Notes under the pieces: generated by a model
What the model was told of the DNA's origin: nothing
Seen by the model: only the letters and a program-made list of their open reading frames with translations
Databases searched by the model: none
Assembly (NCBI GenBank): GCA_950295325.1
Contig: OX485804.1
Coordinates: forward strand, 10,292,001-10,356,000
Reading direction: 5' to 3'
DNA length: 64,000 bases
From: Polytrichum commune
Lineage: Eukaryota; Streptophyta; Polytrichopsida; Polytrichales; Polytrichaceae
In this document: positions 54,951-64,000 of the stretch, piece by piece
How the letters are laid out: the number at the start of each line of letters is the position of its first letter
How positions within the stretch are numbered: the first letter of the stretch is position 1
Program-made: the position numbers and the translations under genes

Positions 54951-56010
54951 ATGGATGGACAGACAGATCTGCTCCGCTCCAATATGAAGCTCTCTTACAT
55001 CCTCTGCGTCTATAAAACGATGTTCCCTTATCCCACAAAGTCCAATTCTCTTCTCGTCAAGATAACCGTAGCCACCTTCCTACCTATTCCTCTTAACACA
55101 CTCTTCGCAAATAAAAAGAAACTTTATCTTACATGAAAAAGGTACACCCAGTGACGATAAGGCTTGATGATGTGATCTACCAGAGTCCTACGGAGAGCTT
55201 CGACGTGACATAGCCAACGAACATGATAGCTTCATCTTGTAGTTTTCCTTCTCATGGCACCACATCATTCTGTTGCCACCAAACCCTAACTCCAAATGGG
55301 AGTCAATCACCAACCCTTACTCAGCAAGAAAAAGCAAAATTCCAACTCACGGCTTGAGATGGGTTTAGGCTCTCAAGTTTAACATACTAGCCACCATCGA
55401 ACTTAATAAGAAACAAAAGCTGACACGTCACAAAAAGAGTTGACGAAGATGAAAACACAGCCACCTATAAAACGCTACCGACAAGCTTCCAAATCTTCTA
55501 AACTTCTCAAACCTTCCCTCCTAACCTTCACAGATAACCACAGCCGAAATGTTTCAACTTTCCACACTTCATACGGCAGCGCAAAACTACAAAAGTATAA
55601 TGCTCTCCCACGGCTCAAACCCTCGCGAGCTTCCTACAACCCTCGCACGGGACCAAAACCTTTTCACCGACAGCGAAACCTTCCGAAAACGTGACCAGCG
55701 CTTATGGCCAACAACGCGGGGAGGTTCCGGAGCATTCTTTAACGAAAAATGGCTTCGGCGAATGAAACCCTCGGTGCGAGGAGCCTAAGTCAGTCGATAG
55801 CCGGCCATTTCGCCCCGTGTTTGTTGCGATCAAGTTCGCAGAAGAGGGCCGAGTAAGTTAGGGCAGTTCAGGAAAGATTTAAAAGTGGCATACGATGGGA
55901 AAACAAGCGTAACTCATCAGCGGGGGGGACCCAAGTCATGTGTATATATGTAAGGAGGCGGTCCGCCATAGCCGCCTCAATCTTTGCTCCGCCTTCGTCT
56001 TGTAAAAAGC
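54951..56010 (-). promoter_or_regulatory. Likely leader and promoter of the LRB/POB1-like gene
   Basis: GC-richer than the repeats beyond, with no MITE words up to about 56.0 kb. On the minus strand a TATATA stretch lies near 55940, within an area with an inverted GAGGCGG...CCGCCTC pair (55957-55980). If used, the leader would be about 0.95 kb and could contain an intron. The open frames on either strand here are not conserved in any way I can see. Confidence 0.3.
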
Positions 56011-58700
56011 ACAGCGTCACGCCAAAATGGCCTGATCGTGTGAACGTGTCTTCCGTCTCCAAATGTGTACTAGTAATTTGTTGTGTATGAATACGGGGCC
56101 GTAGGGTTCGATACATGTTTCATTCAAATTTGGGAACGAGTGCCACGCGTCGTCTTCCTATTGGTCGAGAGATCTGCAAAATCCTACGTGTCACTCCAAA
56201 CTCTAGCATTTGGGCACCAAATTGTCGAGCATGCTTACATAAGTAGTGTGTTGTCACATGCTTACTACACGGGGTGTTGCTTGAGTGTTATGTCCGTTTG
56301 TTGGCTTGGGCTTCATGGCATCCTTGTAAACTCATCATGTGTACAATGAGTATGAATACTTATGGACCCCCAAGATGATGCATGTTAAATTCAGATTTTA
56401 GGTTAGGTTTTTATTATTGATTTGAGGGATTCTAAAAAAAATCTCATGTGTTCCCTCAAAAATTTGGCACCTTGGCACCAAAGTGTCAAACATGTTGATT
56501 ACTTATGGTGTTGTTCTATGTGTATTGAGTCCAATTGTTGACTAAAGCTTTGTGGCATTTATGTAAACTCGTTCATTTTTCAAATGTGCAAAGTGTGTAT
56601 GGCTATCATAGGTGATAAGCAAGTTCAATACAAATTAATTCAATTATTTTATCAATTGCATATGTTGTTTTCTTATGTTGATTGATTGACAAGTTTTACA
56701 AAGTCCTATGTGTTACTACCAACAAAAAATAGCATTTTGACACCAAAGTGCGCTACATTGTTCAACTCTTAGATTAAGTTCAATGTCTATAATTATCCAC
56801 ACAAATTCAAGGTTTTGGGCCTAAATAAGAGCCTCCATTGACTCCACTCACTTAAATCCATACAAATATGCTAATTACAAGGTTAAATATGTTGAAAGAA
56901 GAAATCTCTTGACCATTAAAGAATTTTGACATTTTCGCCTTCAACTTTTATAAATGGCTCAAATCATTAGCCCCATTTGTTGGCTCTATCATGCAGTAGA
57001 GCCCTCAATTTCAATGGCATATTTGGTCCATAACTTTTGTGCATGAAGGAATGTGTAGATGAATTGCTTTGTAAAGTGTATTCATGGTTATTTCATTCAT
57101 CAGCTAGGAATATATATGCACATAGATCATAGTGCATATGTTGTTATGAATAAAAATATACAATGTTGATTTGAAGTGCAAACATGGATGTTGAAAGAAA
57201 GAAAAACTATGTTTCCATTGACAGGTTCCTATACAAACCATTTATATCAATCATCGATCAATCCATTAGGTATAACTTCATGTATGTAGCTCCTTGTTTT
57301 TGTACAACCCATGCTCACCAGGTTGTAAAGTGTCATCACACCATAATGGCCCATTCATGTGAACAATTCCTTCCCCTCACCATTGTAAATGCAACTCCAA
57401 CCTCTAGATATGTACAATGTGTACATGTATTATCTACTTGTATGAACGTATTTGTTGGCTCTATCTTGGAGTAACCTTTTCAATTTCATTGGCATTTAGG
57501 CCCACAACGAATGTGTGGATGAATGTTTTGAAGAACGTATCAAGGTTCATACTATCATCTCTTGAGGTTATACATACTATCTAGAGCATGCACATAGGTT
57601 CTAGACATTTATGACGATAATATCAAGTAATTTGCTAAATTGAAGTGCTTACATAACGTTGCGCACTTTGTTGTTTGGGGCCCAAACTAAGGCAGACTTG
57701 ATGTAGGAATATTTTGGTAAGGTCCAATGGTGAACAATGTTCCAGATCGAGCCGCTTTATAGATATTAATGAACTGACATGATGTGCTAGGAACTTGGTA
57801 GGCACGATACATGCATTTGCCAAGAGGACAACTCTCGGCCCTCACATCCTTCCATCAGGTCGTCCTTCCAACGCTCACATGTGACAATCCAACTGCATGT
57901 ACAATGCTCATATCCCCCTTTTGCCTCACATAATAAGGGTTTGTTGTTTATTGAGCTATCCATGATTTAATAAACACAAGCACTAATTTAATAAGTGGTT
58001 ACTTACATCTACTAGAATAAAGAGTGTTGAAAACGGGGGTCTCAATTTTCTTACCAAAGGTCCAAATAGATTTCAAACATGGCCCCCTTCTCTTAGTAAT
58101 ATTATGAACATGAAGATCAAGTTTCATTTTATTTTTTTCCCATTTTCCTTCTTTCATTACATTACTTATTTTAATCATAAAAAACCCTGACCAATGATCA
58201 ATTAATCCATTCGGCATAACCTCACTTGCATGGCACCCTGTTTTACACCACCTTTGTGTTGTACATAACATTCTTCAAAGTTGCATTGGTGTTTGCATTC
58301 TTATCACAATTAGAATGTCAATGACATTTTACGTGTGAAAAAGGGGAGTGGGCCTTGCTAATAAGTATTCCAATAGACAATAATAAGCAAGGCGGTGGTA
58401 AAATGGTCACTACTTGACTTTTAAAAGTTTGTCAACATGGATGCCGTTTAATTTTAGCCAAGCAATCCAACAAATCCAATCTTTAAACTTGGAGACATGC
58501 GCCCACTTTTCTCTTGATTAAAAAATTTCTGCACTCTTTAGTGCACCCCAATGAACACAAAGAATGAGGCTAAATGTTAAGTAAAGCAAGCCAAAATGGC
58601 CCGCTCGTGTGCAATATGAATGCGTCCTTCCCCCCAACCATGTACATTATGATTGAGTATGTTGTTTTGTGCACATATGTCATTTGGTCCATTTGCATTT
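56011..58700. repeat. Degenerate repeat mosaic
   Basis: Three related units start about 56182, 56442 and 56704 (tcctatgtg, agcatttnggcaccaaagtg, tgtaaactcgttcat), a period near 260 bp. A second pair (tttgttggctctatc, then caatttcattggcat) lies at 56968 and 57441. A third word set (ccaaaatggcc, tcgtgtgaac, gtccttcc) lies near 56020, 57335 and 58585. No gene was found. Confidence 0.5.
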
Positions 58701-59426
58701 ATACTACCGAATTTCAATAGACGTATTCCACTAGCCCCCCACCCCCACCCCGGTTCACAATTTTATAGATTTTGAAAGTGGGCTACCTAAGTTAGTAGTG
58801 TAACTTAAGTCAACACTTTGTTTATGTTGGTGATCCCTCGATTTGCAAAAGAAGGGGATTATGTGCAAATTTTAGCCACACTAGTGCATGTTTCCCTCCT
58901 CGATGTCATAGATTCCTTGCCATTTTGGTTTGGAAGTACTTTACTTCACGAGTTTGTGTTGATTTTGTAAACTTACTAAACATTCTCAAGATTTGCAGAG
59001 GCTGTATGTGTATACCCTATACACCCCCCCCCCTCTTTTGGAATGCAATAGTAAGTGGGTATTTTGAGGTTCTTTCTAACTTCTTTTTAAATATTAGAAA
59101 GGATTGGGAACAAATTGCATCCGACTTCATGTTAACCATCATATTGCCGTGCATGATCATGCTATGGAACCTAATAATGAGAAGTTCATTTGATGTGTTG
59201 TTGTGGTGTTACGGTGGGTGGGTGTTATTCGATTCGTTCTTCATGTTCTCCCACGTAAACAAATTTACATGTGTGCCAATATTCTTAAATGAATACACCT
59301 AGGCCTTCGACCCATTGTGTTAGATGTTGAATTTAATGGTTCACAAGATTTGAGCATGCAATCCAAACTCTTCCAACACCTAAATGTTGTTGGAGTCATA
59401 TACGACCCCCAAATCTTGAGAATACG

Positions 59427-60116
59427 TTCACTTACACTGAATATTGTAAACGGTGTATTAAACATACTCATGTCAAGATGTTAGCAAGCGCACTTGAACA
59501 CCGAGTGCCATGAGGTGACACTAAGGGCCACCACACACGAGAGTCAAGAGCCATGACCATGAGAATTGTGAGAGCCCAAAAGAAAGTGTCCAAAGGCTGT
59601 CCCAAGACACTTCCCAAATCATGTAGTGTGGTCCCAGACCCTCGAGTGTAGTGTGAAGTGGGCCCTTAGTGTGACTGGGCCCTCAACCAAATGTTATTTC
59701 AACGAAATTTTGTTCATGCGGGGTCCTCACGCATGATAAAATAGAATAAACCGACATTTGGGAGATTTTGGAGTGTCACGGTCTCCCAATTTTGGTTAGA
59801 CCTACCTCCAAGAGGTGGTTTCTAAAATAGTGGGAGTGAGCATGAAATATTAATGAGTTGTTTGATGCCACATAGGAATCTAGATAGATTTTACATCCAA
59901 CTTGCATTCACTTACTCCTTTGGTCCCTCGAGTGTAGTCCAAAGTGAACTTGGAGTGGCTCCACCTTTTCCACCAACGAGAGTGCTTGTAGTGCAATTTT
60001 CACCAACCCTCATGTTGTATGTGAGGGTCCCCCATGCTTGTCATCAGTGTAACCTAGCATATGCCTCAAAACAGGGTAAGTGACACTATTACACATGTGA
60101 CAATAAATACCATTAA
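59427..60116. mobile_element. CACTA-like MITE, family C (copy 6), interrupted by a family D element
   Basis: The left part has catactcatgtcaagatgtt, cgcacttgaacaccgagtgc and catgaggtgacactaag. After the family D insert it resumes with tcagtgtaacctagcatatg and gggtaagtgacactattaca and ends aataaataccattaagg. The uninterrupted copies at 19251 and 25390 run straight through this point. Confidence 0.6.
59525..60031. mobile_element. TIR element, family D (copy 2), nested in family C
   Basis: About 507 bp. Starts gggccaccacacacgagagt and continues gagagcccaaaagaaagtgt, as in the full copy at 60828, and ends near gtatgtgagggtccc. The equivalent of the short ORF in other copies is broken by a stop here. 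Confidence 0.65.
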
Positions 60117-60827
60117 GGTGGACGAGGTTAATTCGGTTAACTTCTTTAATGGTACTCTTATTTTTGGCTCCCAATCCGGAGTACAGTCACTCTAATTCAA
60201 TGGGTGAGTCATACATGGTGATTTTGCTGCCACCTTGATGATGTATGGGTTAGTCACCTTTGCAAAAACCAAATTACACCCACCATCCTCCATCATGAGG
60301 AGTGTTATCCACTTCGGCATGTGGTTGTGAGGTGCCAACCAACTTGTATTATGGGTATTCTATAATGAAAAGCCAATTCAACAACATTTTATCTTACACG
60401 TGACCACTTTAGAGACATGACACAACCCATATTGTCATTCAACTTGGTTTTCATTGGCAAATGACCCATATATAATTTGCTAATGATGTCGTTCACTTAC
60501 ACAACATTGAACAGTAAAAAAAAATCCCCCTTTAACACCATATTGGGAAGTGGAGAATCTTTCATCATGGAGCTTGTATCAACACCTTCCTCAACTTCAA
60601 TTTCAAATATTATGGTCTTGATTCACAATTGTTCACATGCTCAAACTTCTAATGCTCGAATCCATCAGCTCGATGATTCCACAAAGCTAGAGACGTCCAC
60701 ATTAGCCTCATCGACCTTAAAGGGTGTAGTATAAATACTACTACCATACAGACTACATTCTATTTTAGGGTTCCTATGTTGGATGAATGAGAGGTACGCT
60801 CGTATGCGATAACTCCCTTTTGAGTCA
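60117..60827. other. Non-coding stretch with a half MITE
   Basis: About 60774-60815 is one end of MITE family I (ggatgaatgagaggtacgct, tatgcgataactccc), directly followed by the family D copy. The rest is unrecognised. Confidence 0.35.
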
Positions 60828-61330
60828 GGGCCACTTCACACACGAGCCAAGAGCCGTGATCATGGAATTACGAGAGCCCAAAAGAAAGTGTCCAAAGGTC
60901 GTCCCAATACACCTCCAAAATCATGTAGTGTGGTCACAAATCCTCAAGTGCAGTTTGAAGTCATATGCGACCGGGCCCTCAACTGAATGCTATTCCAATG
61001 AATTTCCATTCCTGCACGTCCTCACACATGATAAAATGAATCAAACCAATGGTTGTGAGCGTTCGGAGTGTCATAGTCTCCTGGTGTTGCGTTAGACCTA
61101 CTACCTTCAAGAGTAGGGTTTTGAAAATAGTCCAAGTGACCATGAAACATGATGCCATTCGATGCCATGTGGGAATCCATGTAGACTTTACATCCATCTT
61201 GCATTCACATCCTCCATTAGTCCCTCAAGCATAGTGTGAAGCGAACTCGGACCGGCTCCGCCTTTCCCACCGACGAGAGTGCTTGAAGTGTCCCGGTCAC
61301 GGGCTCTCAGTCACGGATGTGACATGGCCC
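60828..61330. mobile_element. TIR element, family D (copy 3, both ends present)
   Basis: 503 bp bounded by GGGCCACTTCACACACGAG and the inverted GGATGTGACATGGCCC. The arms also match internally (gagccaagagccgtgatcat against gtcacgggctctcag). No transposase; superfamily not assigned. The flanks are tca and tcg, so a 3-bp duplication with one change is possible. Confidence 0.65.
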
Positions 61331-63587
61331 TCGGTCTCTCTCATACGGGTAAAGCTTACCTGGGTGACTCAGACACATGAATTCTCTGCACAAAGGGAGA
61401 AAAATCATATGCCTCCTATTATTGGTCCAAATGACAATGGCTGTAAGCTTTGTCATGTCAGCAATGGGTCCCTTGTATAGAGACATCTATGTCACTCGAA
61501 GAATAACGTAGCTTAATTGAACCCCCATATTTGAGTGATATGTAGTTAGGTGTGGCTCCAAGAATGGATACTCAAAACACACATGTTCAAAAGAGACTGG
61601 ACTACGTGTTCAAACTCGGTAACTATTCTAGGTTCAGTATATCGACTACCCCAATCAATGCGTGTTATTATTCGGGTTTACGCAATGCTATGAGTATTCA
61701 ATGAGAATGTAATATTTTTTATCATGTAAAGTCATACATGTTGTATAACTTAATGTCCAACCAACCTATGGAACTCCTAAGTAAGTTCATGTTGCATTGC
61801 CTAACTCCAAATAGTAACACACACTAATTGGGATAGTCAATGTAGTCAACGTATTTGGAGGAGGGGAGGGGGGGTATGAGTGTTTATCGAGCATGAGAAT
61901 TCTCACTTTGTTTTTGTTTTTGTTTTTTGGTTTTTTGGTTTTTTGGCACAAAATTCTCACTTTGATAACGAACTAGACAATCATACGAGGAATGTGGCTA
62001 CGGCCTCGATTTGGATATGCTAACCATCTTGTATTATTGGAAACATTTTAGACCCATCTACCTTTTATACCACAATTTATATAACTAGGATCCATATTTA
62101 TTGAGTCACTAGTTGAGTTATCTGGCCCACTCTAAACCCATCGGAGTTTAACAATGGGGGACCAAGTTATTGGAAGTGAGCAATTCACTTGGCTTGGTGT
62201 TTATGGTGTCTATGTAAACTCGTCCATTGTGGTTGAGGGCTTCTAGTGAACATAAGTATGCTCCTGCATGTTGTTGGTTGATTCATTCCAATTGGATCAC
62301 ACAAGACTAATTTAAAATCTTGATGACATTTTGGGAGTCAACATATTCATAGATATCCACTTTAGGGCTAAATAACATTTTGTCGTGTTCCTTCCTTATG
62401 GATGAATTTAGATAGACACTACAAATCCTTGGCTATTTTACTTTATTGTGGTCACAAACTCATCATAAGTACATGCATGAAATGAACTTTTAACCCTTTG
62501 AAACAAAATTTGCATAGATTATGTTGTAATTGCCACATCATCGTCCCCTTAGCATGTCACTAGTTGGATGCCTTTCTCAAAAGAAGGTGTTTTTGGGTGT
62601 AAGTTAGGTGGTCATAGCATTATTCAACACCTGAACTGATATGTTGTAGGGCCGGGGAGGAAATGTAGGTAAATTATTGAGTAAAGAAGTAGAAATTCAT
62701 AACATTACTAAGCAACTACATGATGTTCTTTTATTTTATTTTATTTTTTAACCCAAAGAAAGAGGTTGCGATCAAAATACTATGATAATTCATAGTTATT
62801 TGTGAAAAAGTTTGCATTACACAACATAAGTGCTCCACATAAATGAGGAATCCCAAGATCAAAGATGAAAATATGCTCATGTGATATGCGTTCTTATGAA
62901 ACACAACCAAGGAGTTGTGTAATGTTATGTTATCTCAACACCAATCAACACTGAATTTGGATGTTGGGAGAAGGACACCCCATGACATTTGTGCTTTCTC
63001 ATCTTACCTTTGTGACAACTCCCTCGCTTTGATACCCAAGGCTCACAAAAGAAATAAAAGAATGCTTATGGTGTGAAGAAAGGAAGGTGGTTAAACGTTG
63101 TTTAACAATAATGTTATGTTCAATCTCTACTTTACAATCGTGTTTTGAGAAGTTGATTTGAAACTATTAAATTGTTTTTGTTCTCCCAAATGATGGCTAG
63201 TTTTCCCAACGGAATCATTAGGTTCATGGGAAACTTCGATTCTCAATCCTTAAAACTTGTCTCCGCGTATTATCGTTTCTTCAACAAATCCAATAGTCTT
63301 CACCCATTATTTGCTTACTTATATGTTTGTGTATTTATTCACGGATATAGATATGGCAACCGACGTGCTTGCTCTAAGAGCAAAGCCAGTCGGGTCCAAC
63401 ACCCATTTCAAGTAAACACAAGCGTCCATCGCGTTTTGTGCATTTCTTGATACAAGTCGGACAATTCTCCTACCAGTTGGTGGCCATATCCATAAGGCCT
63501 ATATGAAAGAACTTTGTGGACTTCACACCAACTTGCAAAATAATGTCATAACAATTCCCTTTATTTTAGATGCACTATATTGCAAAT
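61331..63587. other. Non-coding stretch with dispersed repeats
   Basis: About 61525-61640 is a family G copy (catatttgagtgatatgtag, caaaagagactggactacg). About 62205-62290 is a dispersed-repeat H copy (tatgtaaactcgtccattgt). The frame at 63172-63450 is open for 92 codons but has no recognisable domain and no coding neighbours. Confidence 0.35.
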
Positions 63588-63712
63588 GGTATTTTAATGT
63601 CACTTGACTAGTAATGTCACTTACCCTATTATAGGCTTTATTCCAAGTTACACTAATGACCAAAAATATTGATCAACAGTGTCACCACATGACACTTCTC
63701 ATTTGCATGCTC
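63588..63712. mobile_element. CACTA-like MITE, family C (copy 7, fragment)
   Basis: Short match: atggtattttaatgtcactt, taatgtcacttaccctatta, ccaagttacactaatgacca and gtgtcaccacatgacactt follow the family C order. The remainder of the copy is missing or too diverged. Confidence 0.4.
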
Positions 63713-64000
63713 CATAAATTTCTTTTCTTCTATTTGTCTCTTCTTTTGTCTTGTCGTTTTGTAAAAGTTGTCAATGATGTGGGCACATTACCCTCTTGCA
63801 CATCTAGGCGAAAATTACAAGTGGAGGCAATATTGTTGATTGTGTCCCTAGGGAATACACTCTTTGTACATTACTCATTGCACATGTGTCCAAGGATAAC
63901 AACAAAACCACATTTATAATTGTCAAAGTCCAATTTTAACGTGTGTATACATACATAATGGAATTTGACAAATGAGCTTTGCAAATAACTGCTCTTGATC

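Noticed and set aside
55440-55788. Plus-strand frames of 79-84 codons upstream of the LRB/POB1-like gene
   Set aside because: No domain, and they lie in the likely leader or promoter of the minus-strand gene.
63172-63450. 92-codon frame on the plus strand
   Set aside because: No recognisable motif and no coding continuation on either side; kept only as a remark under the non-coding stretch.
1-64000. CRISPR arrays, tRNA or rRNA genes, bacterial-type operons
   Set aside because: None seen by reading; the window is plant nuclear DNA. A covariance-model tRNA or small-RNA scan was not possible.

Overview
The window looks like gene-sparse, repeat-rich nuclear DNA of a land plant. The reasons are three plant-type genes (a DUF868 gene, a gene for the plant mitoribosomal protein mS23, and an LRB/POB1-type BTB-BACK gene), a plant-type L1 LINE whose first ORF has DUF4283 and a CCHC knuckle, telo-box motifs in front of a ribosomal-protein gene, and many MITE families. 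Three genes in 64 kb suggests a large genome. The sequence does not let me name the lineage; a non-flowering land plant is possible but not shown.

Layout. 1-4.9 kb: a small MITE, then a ~1.5 kb inverted-repeat element that appears to carry a gene fragment, then decayed repeats. 4.9-12 kb: MITEs of CACTA-like (CACTACA...TGTAGTG) and Tourist-like (TTA/TAA duplications) type. 12-20.4 kb: a decayed coding fragment of unknown family (12.66-13.32 kb), a decayed pogo/Tigger-type transposase (15.67-16.53 kb, minus strand) and more CACTA-like copies. 20.4-24.2 kb: the intronless DUF868 gene with a GA-rich leader and a 3' region holding a diverged tandem duplication. 24.2-28.1 kb: dispersed repeats, a direct repeat flanking a CACTA-like element, and long poly-G tracts. 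28.1-37.0 kb: a three-level nest, in which a full-length LINE with both ORFs open sits in a Tourist-like element that itself sits in a CACTA-like MITE. 37-43 kb: old repeats and a hAT dimerisation-domain remnant. 43.1-45.4 kb: the mS23 gene (four exons, minus strand). 45.5-51 kb: repeats, a 29-bp minisatellite and a hAT-like MITE with an 8-bp target duplication. 51.3-55 kb: the LRB/POB1-like gene (seven exons, minus strand). 55-64 kb: a degenerate repeat mosaic and further MITEs, one nested in another.

The three host genes are unrelated housekeeping or regulatory genes and form no pathway together. The exon models of the two spliced genes were built by hand from reading frame, splice-site consensus and remembered family sequence; every junction keeps frame. 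The clearest new biology is mobile-element history: a young LINE that looks intact, a multi-level nest datable by target duplications, a Pack-type gene capture, and transposase decay whose stops look like C-to-T changes. I found no sign of a new multi-gene system.
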